64,000 nt of DNA from Magicicada septendecula (lineage: Eukaryota; Arthropoda; Insecta; Hemiptera; Cicadidae): assembly GCA_034769895.1 (NCBI GenBank), contig CM068367.1, positions 1,313,937,046-1,314,001,045 on the forward strand, in the 5' to 3' direction. The notes under the pieces were generated by a model. The model saw nothing but the letters and a program-made list of their open reading frames with translations. It had not been told where the DNA came from and did no database searches. Positions within the stretch are counted from its first letter, which is position 1. The number at the start of each line of letters is the position of its first letter. A program made the position numbers and the translations under genes. Positions 35,380 to 45,410 of the stretch are shown here, one piece after another.

Positions 35380-36420
35380 CTTGCATTCATTGCATCTTCG
35401 ACGTCCATTTTCCATGAATGTTTAGGTCTTCCTTTTTTTTTCTTCTAGAGGGTGGAGTCCATTCCCATACCTTCCTTGGCCGTCTCTCATCCGACATTCT
35501 TTTTAGGTGTCCGAACCAATTCAGTCTTCTTGCTTCTATTGTTTCTGTAATGTCAAGGTCGATTCCCATCGCTTGTATTATCTCTACATTTCTCACTCTA
35601 TCTAGTCTCGTTAGTCTACAGCACCTCCGCCAGTAATCCATCTCGATAGCTCTTATTTTGGACTTATTTCTTTTATTAATTTCCCACAGTTCTGTTCCAT
35701 ATACGCCTATACTTTCGACTATAATTTTATATATTCTGATTTTATTGTTTTTTGTTATTCGTGGACTCCAAAGAAAACGGTTTAATTGTTTTGTTGCTGT
35801 CTTAGCTTGTCCTATTCTTACTTTTATTTCTTGGTTGCTGTCACCATCCGATGTCACGTATTTGTTACACACATAAATACGTGAAGTTTTAAAATTTTTT
35901 TCACTTTTGTTCCTAGTTCTAGGTCTTGACCTTCACCGCCTACTATAAGGTATTCAGTTTTTGAGGTATTTATTTCGAGACCCCATTTCGCATATTCTTC
36001 TGCTAGTTTCCTAAGCATATAACTTATATCATTGTCCTAAGGTTTTCACGGCCGGTGTCAGTTGTATAAGAAGAGTTTACCGGGCTGTTTGGCCGTGGTC
36101 TACGGTTTAATGACAAACCAAACGTTTCGACAGCACCACTGGCTGCCATCATCAGTGGAATTCAAAGAAATCCACAGTACTGTGGGCTTGACGATAACAA
36201 CCTACGTTCAGGAGGTCTTTGATTTCTTTGAATTCCACTGATGATGGCAGCCAGTGGTGCTGTCGAAAGGTTTGGTTTGTCATTATACCGTAGACCACGG
36301 CCAAACAGCCCGGTAAACTCTTCTTATTCATATAACTTATATCAATTTCGCCCTCTGCAATTATAGCCTGATCGTCTGCAAAGTGTATTGTAAACCATAG
36401 AAATAACGCTGAAAATAAGC
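35380..36420 (-). pseudogene. RTE-like LINE reverse transcriptase, 3' part, interrupted
   Basis: Minus-strand product contains the catalytic FADDQAIIAEGE (about 36350-36390), continues past a 297-bp insertion with DISYMLRKLAEEYAKWGLEI and NTSKTEYLIVGGEG, then after a frame break at about 35873 the thumb and C-terminus (TSDGDSNQEIKVRIGQAKTA, IYKIIVESIGVYGTELWEIN, ARRLNWFGHLKRM, KVWEWTPPSRRKK). This is the reverse transcriptase of a non-LTR retrotransposon of the kind common in insects (RTE-like). It is 5' truncated, broken and dead. Confidence 0.8.
36032..36328. mobile_element. 297-bp hammerhead foldback (non-autonomous PLE-type insertion)
   Basis: Flanked by a perfect 16-bp target duplication CATATAACTTATATCA (36016-36031 and 36329-36344) inside a LINE. 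It consists of two inverted copies of ~100 bp, each with CTGATGATGGCAGCC, a GAAA core and CGGCCAAACAGCCCGGTAAA, around a central CCACAGTACTGTGG. The left ribozyme lies on the minus strand at about 36115-36162 and has GAAACGTTTGG. The right one, plus strand at 36231-36277, has GAAAGGTTTGG and so has lost the first stem III pair. No protein. It shares its central palindrome and CGGCCAAA...CCCGG segment with the repeats at 9119, 13070, 18148 and 23308. Confidence 0.8.
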
Positions 36421-36424
36421 CAAG

Positions 36425-36750
36425 ACCAGATAATTTTATAAACAAGACAAAAATGAAATTTTGTAAAGTAATGGTGCTACCTATTGTTACCTATGTTAAT
36501 GAAACGTGAACGATAACAGGGTACGTTTTTAAGGAGAGTAAAGTGGTATTGGCTAAGAGATCGAAAGCGCAATGAGGATAAAAAGGATATATTTTCTGCG
36601 AATAACAGAAATGAGGATAGTAAACGACGGTGGGTTGAAGGAACGGAAGATCAGAGGGTAGTCAGGCTAACAGTGGACTACAAACCGACTGAGAGAAAAT
36701 CCATGGGAAGGCATTTGCAGAGATGGTTGCCGTAAAGACGCAACAGGCTA
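36425..36750 (+). pseudogene. RTE-like LINE, C-terminal fragment
   Basis: Plus-strand frames, with several shifts and stops, give MKFCKVMVLPIVTYVNET, an ITEMRIVND stretch, then TDYKPTERKSMGRHLQRWLP-like sequence. This is the usual LINE C-terminus (YKPxGRRSxGRPxxRW). It runs opposite to the LINE just to its left and ends at the hAT copy at 36756. Confidence 0.6.
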
Positions 36751-36755
36751 CTAGG

Positions 36756-37687
36756 TAGAGGTGTGCTAAACTAGTATTTGAAAATAACAGGTACGAACGA
36801 TACCTTCCAAAAACGTAACACGTACAAATATCTGTTATCATATACTTATTATATATATATATATATTATATATACCTGTATTATATAATTTGTTATAAGA
36901 AATAAATTGAAACTAAAAGTATTAACAGTGTTACTTTAGACTGTGACTTTATTAAGCTGTTACTGTTTAAAAGAAAATAAGAAACAAGAGAATTTATAAG
37001 CCTGTCTCCTTTTGGGAATACTAATTTAAGTTTTCACTAGCAGTAAACAAACTGACATAGATTTAATACTAAATTATTGATTCCATTTTGGTTAGACAAA
37101 TCAGTTACGAAACTCAGGCGATGCAATTTAGAGTGGACATAATAGCACAACAAAGAATGCAAAAAAAAATTATGTGAGATGTGCAGTGAAGTTAAAATCA
37201 TCTGCGAAATCACATTAACAAAAAGTAGTACCATATGGCCTGTCAGCCACTCTGTAGGTTATAACACAATATAATTCGCTTTTTCAAAATTTACCAAGTT
37301 GGTGACTAGTATAATATATAATTTGTTATTATAATCTGTATTATATATCTGCATAACACACGAGAATAAATGTAACATCAGTATGAATTTTTTCATTTAT
37401 TAGAAAGTTTCGTCTCTTTGGCGTACCTGCTGTTTTGGTTCGTTTCGTTCTTGTATGCGCACAAATGAAATTCAGCACCAAAAAGTGGCTTCGTACTCGT
37501 GTATTCGTAATATTCCTAATACTCGTAGTACTCGTTTACTTGTTACTTGTGTACTTGTTTACTCGTTAGTTACCTAGGGGAGTTGAATCGGAACAGGTAT
37601 TTCAACTTTTCAGTCACTATTACAGTATATCCGTTCCACAAAAATATCGTTCAAAATACCTGTTATAGGTATATCGGCCCATCTCTA
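36756..37687 (-). mobile_element. Compact non-autonomous hAT-A copy (932 bp)
   Basis: Ends TAGAGGTGTGCTAAAC (left) and, on the minus strand, TAGAGATGGGCCGATATACC (right). Flanked by 8-bp duplications CTACTAGG (36748-36755) and CTACTAGC (37688-37695). The inverse of this copy aligns with 8137-8446 plus 28987 onward of hAT-A. No coding sequence. It serves as the reference for an uninterrupted element. Confidence 0.85.
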
Positions 37688-37703
37688 CTACTAGCCTATA
37701 CAG

Positions 37704-38400
37704 CAGTGGCGGCCCGTGCTTAGGTTGCAGGATTCCACAACCCCCATTAAATCCCGAATTCTATTTTAAATTATAGAATTATGAATAAAACAATAACTAA
37801 TAGTGTTTTGAAGCTAAATCATCGTAATTAATCATTTGCCGATTGAAAAGCGCAGAGCAATACTAAAAACCGTACACGCTCGCTCTTGCCGCGTTGGTGT
37901 ATGCACCGTGACGCGCGCTTTGTATATGGGGAAATACAATGGAGTAGTGCTCTGGCTGGCTAGACTCGGTTGTTCTTATTACAACTATATAGGCTCGCTT
38001 GGTGTGATTAGGGACTACAAACCCCGCTTGTACGTCACGGCGTCACCAGTCTGTGGTAAATAACACGTGGTGCGATACGTAGGAATTTGTAAATTTATGT
38101 TGTTATGTTACTTGAGTTAGTGTCGGTCGAATTTTTTGTAAATTTCCTTATTAGTGTCAGTCCAATTCATCGTTAAATGTAAATAATAGTACGCATAAAG
38201 GATTAAGGTGTCATAGTGTAAGATATTTATTATATTTAACTGGTAGAACGCAATGAATTCTGTCGTAAACTTAACGAAAACGCTGTTCAGTTGACGTCCT
38301 ATTGAGGAAAAATTGTAATTACGAGAGTAGGTAGGCCCACACCTGACCTTTCAAATTTAATCAAAGTGTAAAATCAAGTAACAGAATATTTAGTCGAAAA
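37704..38400 (+). pseudogene. 5' part of another hAT element (ZMYM1/DUF4371-like), truncated
   Basis: Begins with a hAT-like end, CAGTGGCGGCCCGTGC (37704). At 38250-38400 shifted plus-strand frames give NSVVNLTKTLFS, RPIEEKL, GRPTPDLSNLI and VTEYLVENLKE, which resemble the N-terminal lead-in of DUF4371/TTF-type hAT transposases. Zinc finger and catalytic domain are absent, and no right end was found. The assignment rests on short motifs. Confidence 0.45.
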
Positions 38401-38628
38401 TTTGAAAGAGATTTTTACAATAAATATTAGTGGTTATGTGGGTGTGACACTAAAACTGCATTATATTTCTTTCCTTATAATATTGTTTGGAGCGGAGGAG
38501 ACTTGGACATTTTCTGTTCAGAGAATAAATCAATTTAATACCATCCAACCCAACACCAACCGCCAAATTTTTCCACCACCATCCACCACTGCTATACAAT
38601 GAAGTGAAGACGACGTGTTAAGTTCATT

Positions 38629-38659
38629 TATCATCATCATCATCATCATCATCATCATT
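38629..38659 (+). repeat. (ATC)n microsatellite
   Basis: About ten ATC repeats; nothing else recognised between 38400 and 39139. Confidence 0.9.
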
Positions 38660-39149
38660 ATTCCTCAATTAATATCATTATTGATTTTACATTTATGGAG
38701 CTACCGTTTGATGTGAAAGTATTGGGGACAGAGAAGGTGAGTATAGTCTCAGCGCTGATGTGGATGTTGGAACTGTTATTATCTACCTACGGCACACTTC
38801 CTGCCATTATGTACTTCTACCTACGGACGGTTGCCAAACAAGTGGTTTTTATTCTTGTTTAGATCGTGTCTTTCACCTTTGAAACTGCATACATTCAAAA
38901 ATAGACAGGCCTACTGAAATAGCGTCTGTTACTATTTGTTTTCCATGAAAACAGTTTAGAAAATAAACCTAATCATAATTACTCTTTACTCTACACAAAA
39001 AAGCTTTACCCGTAACAAGACAAGAAACAATGCAGCACCTGTTGTATGAATCTGTGTTAAGTTTCATACAAAAGCCGTTGACTCGTACATAGACTACTGT
39101 TATAACCGTACAGTCTGCGCACCGAATGATCAATATCTCTTTCTTTTAT

Positions 39150-39768
39150 GCGTATGAGCCACTGTGAACTACGTTTGGTCAACTGGTTTCTCACTTCTTC
39201 TCCTCTCTCTTCGTCCTCTCCCATAGCTCCTTCATACTTGATCGATGTATCTCCCTCCTTTCGCCAGTCCAGATGGCACCTGTCCTCTTCTTGGGGGTAT
39301 CCTGAAAACCTTGGGCATTTTTCAATTTCTTTTTAAGTGGCAAGCATTCTTCAATGTCTTCTTGAGTAATCTGGAGTTCTTCTATATATTTGTCTGTTTC
39401 TTTGAACAACGTATTGGATATTTTGAGCTTTTTGAAATAGTTAAAAAGTTGCCCTGTTAGTCTGTCAGGGTTCATTCTTTGAACATGTCCGTAGGAAGTA
39501 ATTTTCTTTTTCTAATTACGACTGTGATTTTCTCAACACGTATATATATACAGCTCATTATTGTGGCGTCTTCTATACTGTTCTCCATATTTTATTGATC
39601 CCAAGAGTTTTCTTAATACTTTCCTTTCTGTGACTTCCAGTTCTTCCATCATCATTTTCTTGTTCAGAGTCAGACACTCAGCTGCATAAAGTGCTTCCTG
39701 GCGAATTGCTGTTGAATAATGCCTAAGTCTGGCATTAATGGGATATTGATATCTTGTTATATGCAATA
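39150..39768 (-). pseudogene. LINE-A copy 1 (RTE-like, 5' truncated)
   Basis: Minus-strand peptides: LRHYSTAIRQEALYAAECL, EVTERKVLRKLLGSIK, GEQYRRRHNNELY, then after a frame break MNPDRLTGQLFNYFKKLK, ITQEDIEECLPLKKKLKNAQ and GAIWTGERREIHRSSMKELW. This is the C-terminal end of a non-LTR reverse transcriptase. It ends (element 3') at GGCTCATACG on the minus strand, flanked by TTTCTTTTAT at 39140-39149 and 39769-39778, a likely target duplication. Confidence 0.75.
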
Positions 39769-39778
39769 TTTCTTTTAT

Positions 39779-40079
39779 ATAATTTAATATATTTTTTCTT
39801 CAACATAGTTTTTCTTTACTGTCCTCGTATTTGTGTTTAGCAATCATTACTAGATCAGATTAACATATCACTTTATTATCTACACGTTCGTGATTAACAA
39901 CCGTTGTCAGAGCAAATTTAGGCATTGCAGGAGCCAGTTAACTTGGAGGATAAACAGATGCGACAAAGGAACTTCTTAATGGTTGATGTGTAAGGTTTTC
40001 CAGTTTTTAATCTAAGCAGAAGTGAGGAAGAGGTTATGAACGGAGAAAAGAAGAAGAAAAGCATAAATATAAAAATTAC

Positions 40080-40111
<32 letters not shown>

Positions 40112-40644
40112 GCCCGCGCGCGCGTGTATAATTTATGTAATATTACGTTATCAAGTGTATGTAGATTATAACTGTAAACAATTTGTAATTGTAAATTTTA
40201 ACCTTTATTTAGCTGAATGAAGTCTTAAAATCTTAAAAGTACTCAATTTTTCCAAGGTCGTAATATTCGATTCCATTTGTTGACAAAGAGGATGTTTGTG
40301 GCTCGAGCAAAGAAAGGAGTAAATGAGGTTTTCTTCTCTTTCTCTCTTATCTTTGACCCGTTTCTCAGTTTACCGTAGCATTAAAACTGAATCCGGTCCA
40401 CACGTGTTAAAACCTTCTTCCTCCTTACTAATTCATATTCACTGATTAGATATTTGTTACGTGTACCTCGTGTCTGCATCTTTACATTGTGTCTTGTTTA
40501 TATTTTTTCAGTAAACAGCTTGTTTTTCGTCGCAGTCATTGTCGTCGGCTTCATCATCATCATCGTCGTCATCGCAGTCGTCGTCATTTAATTATTATTA
40601 TTTCCGTTGTTATTATTATTATTATTATTATAGTTTTTCCCACT
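39779..40644. other. Unassigned sequence with microsatellites
   Basis: Contains a (TG)n/(CG)n tract at 40086-40132 and a run of ATC/GTC then TTA repeats at 40548-40632, into which LINE-A copy 2 appears to have inserted. No coding region. Confidence 0.5.
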
Positions 40645-41090
40645 GTATGAGCCACTGTGGACTACGTTTGGTTCCTCCCTTCTTCTCCTTTCTTTCATCC
40701 TCTCCCATAGCTCCTTCATACTTGATCGATGTATCTCCCTCCTTTCGTGAGTCCAGATGGCACCTGTCCTCTTCTTGGGGTATCCTGAAAAAAACCTTGG
40801 GCATTTTTCAATTTATTTTTAAGTGGCAAGCGTTCTTCAATGTCTTCTTGAGTAAACTGGAGTTCTTCTATATCTTTTTCTGTTTCTTTGAACCACGTAT
40901 TGGACATTTTTGAGCTTTCTGAAATAGTTAAAAAGCTTTCCTGTTAGTCTGTCAGGATTAATTCTTTGAATATGTCCGTAGCAATTAATTCTTCTTTTTC
41001 TAATTAAGTCTGTGATTTTCTCAACATGTGTGTACAGCTCATTATTGTGACGTCTTCTGTACTGTTCTCCATTTTTATTGATCCCAAGAT
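40645..41090 (-). pseudogene. LINE-A copy 2 (RTE-like, 5' truncated)
   Basis: Same family as 39150-39768. GEQYRRRHNNELYTHVEKIT, DLIRKRRINCYGHIQRINPD and RLTGKLFNYFRKLK on the minus strand, then a frame break and EKDIEELQFTQEDIEERLPL. Same 3' boundary sequence (GGCTCATAC). TTA repeats on both sides suggest insertion into a (TTA)n tract. Confidence 0.75.
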
Positions 41091-41340
41091 TATTATTATT
41101 ATTTTTGTTGTTGTTGTGGAAGAGAGTGCCCACGGTACAAAGACTAGGAGCTCTCAGGGTAGCGTACAGTGTTGGAACCAGCTGTACTTGTGGCTGCAGG
41201 AGTTATTCCTATTCATGTCCTTGCAGCTGAAAGTAAGTACATACACACAAGGTAAGAAGTGGCGGTTGTAGATGAAAGAGAGCTCACTGTGCGATGCTGG
41301 CAAGTGGTTTGGTAATTGAGATCAAGAGAAGATAGATGAA
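41091..41340. other. Sequence between LINE-A copy 2 and the R1-like remnant
   Basis: A plus-strand ORF spans 41026-41271 but shows no family signature. It may hold upstream parts of the R1-like element. Confidence 0.35.
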
Positions 41341-42430
41341 CTGCGAGCCTGATGGACATGAACCTTGGGGATGAACCTTGCCGAATGGACAAAACGTGAG
41401 CATCTTCTTCTTAATTGGCGCTACAGCTCTTGGAGAGCCTTGGCCTCCTGGGCAATCCGCCTCCAGTCGTCTCGATCCTCTGCTCTCAGTCTCCATCGTC
41501 TTACATCGAGCCTGCGCAGGCCGTCCTCAAGATCATTCAACCATCGTGGGATCGATCCAACTTTCTGGGCCGACCACTTCTGCCGAACACTTCTTCTTCC
41601 ACCAGGTCTCCCCGTAAAAATTTCCTTCAATATGGATGTCTATAACATTCTCTGGACATGCCTTGCCCACCGTATTCTACTTTTCTTTATGTCAGTGACG
41701 ATATCTGGTTCTCCATAGATTTGCTGGATTTCTGCATTCGTCCTTATTTTCCATGTTGCTTGGACGTTCACTGCACCAAATATCCTCCTGTGGACTTTTC
41801 TTTTCCACCTGCGCAACCACTCTTCCTCTGTCACTGTCATTGTCCAAATTTCGGACCCGTATATGACCACTGGGTTAAAAACTGTTTTATAGAGACGAAT
41901 CTTGGTTGTTCTGCTTGTGATTTTACACTTAAATATTCCTTGTAGGGAGAAGTAACATCTACAAAACGTGAGCATGGGAAGGTTAATTACTACTTCACCG
42001 ATTTCTCATTGATCGTCGCTACTTTAATGCTTATGTTCATAGGATGAGAAAAGTGCTGAGTCCAGCCTGCCAGTATGGTGACTCGCCTGTGGACGATATT
42101 TACCACACTTTTTCTAAATGTAATAGGTGGATGGCACAGAGGCGAAAGAGGACCACCGTCTCTGTTAATCGGCGGTGAGGACCACTGGGAACGTGTCGCT
42201 ACCTACATTGAAAGGGTGCTGAAGGAGAAGAAGAGATAACAAGGATTAATATAGTCCACAGGGAACATGGAAAATGAGTTTTCGCTCGATGGGCTTAACA
42301 GAGGCACCACCTGGAAGTAGTGCGAAGAACGGTTCTGAGGTGGAGTCATGGCTAAATGTGGAGGAGTTTTTTAGTCGGTTAGAGTCCGACATACCGGGGA
42401 GCGGCCGACCAGTCCCTTAACGGTGCATGA
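41340..42430 (+). pseudogene. R1-like LINE remnant, split by LINE-B
   Basis: Plus strand, excluding 41404-41960. LAEWTKREH is followed (after the LINE-B gap and a frame break) by RRYFNAYVHRMRKVLSPACQ, YGDSPVDDIYHTFSKCNRW and, after another break, ERVATYIERVLKEKKR with a stop at 42236-42238. A C..D...H.F..C..W cysteine/histidine motif followed by a short basic end is the C-terminus of R1-clade LINE proteins. The following TTTTTAGTCGGTTAGAGTCC resembles R1-type 3' UTRs. R1 elements often target rDNA, but no rDNA is visible here. Confidence 0.7.
41404..41960 (-). pseudogene. LINE-B insertion (RTE-like, 5' truncated)
   Basis: Perfect 15-bp target duplication ACAAAACGTGAGCAT at 41389-41403 and 41961-41975. 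Minus-strand product KITSRTTKIRLYKTVFNPVV, IYGSEIWTMTVTEEEWLRRW, KVHRRIFGAVNV, IQQIYGEPDIVTDIKKSRIR, WARHVQRML, an in-frame stop, then GRPGGRRSVRQKW and a DRDDWRRIAQEAKALQEL-type end. This is a typical RTE-like C-terminus. It is inserted inside the R1-like remnant. Confidence 0.85.
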
Positions 42431-43504
42431 TGCATTTTCCTCCTATTGTTTTATAATAATTATAATTATTATTATGGATACTTACAGTCAAGTTTCTCAA
42501 GCCATCAAAAATATCCCTGCGACCTAGTGTTAGCTCTCGACCATTAGGGTAGCCATTCGGTGACACCTATAAAGTCAACCTCTTTACCCGTCGGTTCTAA
42601 ACTCGAGAGACTATGTTGCCAGATTAGTTCCATTTATCTCTTGATATATTATCGAGCTAATAATCGATGGATTAGTCGGAGAAACATGGGAACATTTTCT
42701 TTTTATCCGTTTTCTTGTCATCGATATGTCGGGTGGTCGGTAAACCTTCAGCGCAAAATCGAATGCGGAGCCACATTCTTTTTTCGATGTATTACAGCTG
42801 TATTTTGCGATTTTCTCAGCAGACTCTAACTGAAGTGCTAGTGCCGTGGCGACAAAAATCTTTGTTGCTAGTAAAATAGATTTTGCAGTATACAGTACCG
42901 TTGAATGTTGTGCACGAATTGTACAGACATAAATGCTATTTAGTATAGGCAATTTAACATGGGGAAATTTAATATAACTGAAAAATATATAGATTTCGAA
43001 TTAGCGAATATTAGAGCATTTTATTTGACCTAAAAATTTTAAGTATTTATTCAGTTACACCTTCCAGTGTTCTCGGAAAAGACGTTTCTACTGTTATTTG
43101 TTTTATCTACTTTGTGTAACCACTTTCTTTTAATACATTAGTTATAATAAATATTAGTTATTAATTGTAATATGTTAGGAAATATTAGGTAATAATAATA
43201 AAAAAGGTATTTAGAATTAAGTAAAACGTTTATAATTAAATTTTTATAAATGAATAAATAAATAATATTTTATAATTTATTAAGGCTGTTAAGTAATCAG
43301 GTCTCGGTTCAACTGAGTCTTGCGTGTTGACTGTGCTACAGGCCAACTCCGTTGAGTTTAATGTCGGCTCGTCGAACAGCTTAACTTTTATTCAAAAACT
43401 TAATAAAAATAATTAGTCTTCTGCTTTCTCACGTTTTTTTTTAAATTTGCCTTTTATTATTACCGTTCTGTTTTAGTTGTTCGTCTTCTTCTCTGTTGTT
43501 TTTT
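42431..43504. other. Unassigned AT-rich sequence
   Basis: No recognisable gene or element; short open frames at 42560-42829 and 42611-42952 overlap on opposite strands and show no family features. Confidence 0.45.
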
Positions 43505-43743
43505 TTTTCGTATGAGCCACTGTGGACTACGTTGGCTTCAACTGGTTCCTCCCTTCGCCTCCTCCCTCTTTCTACTCTTCCGCATCTCCTTCATTCTTGA
43601 TTGATGTCTCTCCCTCCTTTTGTCAGTCCAGATGGCACCTGTCCTCTTCTTGGGGTTTTCCAGAAAACCTTGGGCATTTTTTAATTTCTTTTTGAGTGAC
43701 AAGCATTCTTTAATATATTCTTGAGTAATCTAGAGTTCTCCTA
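43505..43743 (-). mobile_element. LINE-A copy 3 (239 bp, 3' end only)
   Basis: Same 3' segment as 39150 and 40645 (GGCTCATACG end, CAGTCCAGATGGCACCTGTC on the plus strand). Flanked by TGTTGTTTTTT at 43494-43504 and 43744-43754, a likely target duplication. The coding frame is too short to translate meaningfully. Confidence 0.7.
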
Positions 43744-43987
43744 TGTTGTTTTTTATTTATATTTATTTTTTATTTTTTACGTTTATTGACTTTATTGATT
43801 TTTTTACTATTCTCAATATTTTCAATGTTTTTCTGGAAACTATTATTCATTAATACGTCGTGGGCGTTTAAACACGTTTACATACTTTTAAATGCCCTTA
43901 ACTGATGGTCCAGTTGTAACACCAAGTGGAATAATATACCAGCCACTCGACGTACAGAAATATCTGAACATGAAATATTTTAGTGTA

Positions 43988-44801
43988 CAGTGGAAAATGT
44001 TTAACGCGAAATAACGGGGACCAGCTGTTTTTCGTGTTAACCGAATTTTGTGTTAAACGGACAAAAAGTGAAACAAAATGAGACAAATAGGGAAATACCC
44101 CTCTATTGTGTAGTAAAATATAGGCATAAAGAAATTGAGAAGGTGCTTACATACAAACGTTATATTTATCTTCCTGAATAATCTCTGGTTAATTTTGGGG
44201 GAAAATTTGTCAAATTTTCTTAAAATTTAGTATCCACACACTGTAGCTGTTCTTAACTTAGTCTTATGATTTAGGTTTTCTTGTGCAGTAATGTTGTATG
44301 ACTTTTAAAATTCCTAAAGTGAGAATGATCAATTTTAAAAACATAGTCCGTTTTTTGTTTTTCACACAATTCTGCACTACTTCATTTTCAACAAATTGTT
44401 CGAATTTATCAATGTGATCAAACATTTCACATTGCGAGCTGGATTCTAAATATCGACGAACACGGCTCAGCAACGAAAGCATATCGGTAGCGGTAAGAAC
44501 TTGTAAATTTTCACTGTCATTTTCCATGCCAAAATTCGTCGGCACTCTCATCATTTTTACGGTTTTTAACTTGCACGGTTCTGAGACGTGCATGTATGGT
44601 TTCATTTATTATGCAGCTATTGAAAGCTAGCAACAATATTATAATAACAAAACTTTTCGTGTTAACCCATATTTTGTAGGTTAAACTTTAGTGTTAACAC
44701 GTCTGTAATTGTAAAATAGAAGCAACGATCAGGACCTGGGCCATATTTCGTGTTAAGCGATATTTCGTGATAATCGTTTCCGTATTAAACGTTTTCCACT
44801 G
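43988..44801 (-). mobile_element. pogo/Tigger-like element, internally deleted (814 bp)
   Basis: Ends CAGTGGAAAATGTTTAACGC (left) and, on the minus strand, CAGTGGAAAACGTTTAATAC (right), flanked by TA on both sides, the Tc1/mariner superfamily target. Variants of the terminal TTTCGTGTTAA motif recur inside both ends. Contains only the C-terminal part of the transposase. Confidence 0.75.
44264..44605 (-). pseudogene. pogo/Tigger-like transposase, C-terminal fragment
   Basis: The 113-residue frame includes LTATDMLSLLSRVRRYLESS and DHIDKFEQFVENEVVQ, which resemble the helical C-terminal tail after the DDE_1 domain in Tigger/jerky-type proteins. The N-terminal HTH/CENP-B DNA-binding domain and catalytic DDE residues are missing, so it cannot transpose. 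Placement within matched ends and TA duplications supports the assignment, which is otherwise based on weak similarity. Confidence 0.55.
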
Positions 44802-44838
44802 TATTTCAAATTCGATTTAGGGTTTATATAGCACAATA

Positions 44839-45397
44839 ACGACATCAACACTGAAATAAGAAGAAGAATATATCTCGGAAATAAAACATATTATGGATTA
44901 AAAAAGCACCTGACATCATCTCAAGAAGCACGAATTACAAAATCTACAAAACACTTATCAGGCCAGTGGTGACATATGCTTCAGAAACCTGGACAGTGAC
45001 AAAAAATAGCGAGAGACTTCTAGGTTGTTGTGACAGACGGATTCTAAGAACATTGTTTAGAGGAGTACAAGAAAATGGAATGTGGCGCAGGCGCTATAAT
45101 TATGAACTATAACATCTTTACAAATAGCCGGACATTGTCACACTAATCAAAATACACAGGCTAAGGTGGGTTTGACACAGAGAGAATGGAGGAAGAACAG
45201 CCTACGAAACCAGAAAGCAATGGGTAGCTGAAAAAGGGGAAGACCCCGAAGTAGATTTAAAGACCAGGTAGAGGAGGACCTCGGAAAGCTGAACATAAGA
45301 AACTAGAAAGCCAAGGCTTTCTTAATAGGGAGGAATGGAATCGACTCCTGGAGCAGGCCAATACCTACCAAGGGTTGTAGAGCCACGGTTGATGATG
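44839..45397 (+). pseudogene. LINE-C insertion (RTE-like, 5' truncated)
   Basis: 13-bp target duplication ATATAGCACAATA at 44826-44838 and 45398-45410. Plus-strand pieces: NDINTEIRRRIYLGNKTYYG, NYKIYKTLIRPVVTYASETW, TVTKNSERLLGCCDRRILRT, LFRGVQENGMWRRRYNYEL, PDIVTLIKIHRLRWV, ending in GCRATVDDD-type sequence. This is the C-terminal region of an RTE-like reverse transcriptase with several stops. Confidence 0.8.
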
Positions 45398-45410
45398 ATA
45401 TAGCACAATA

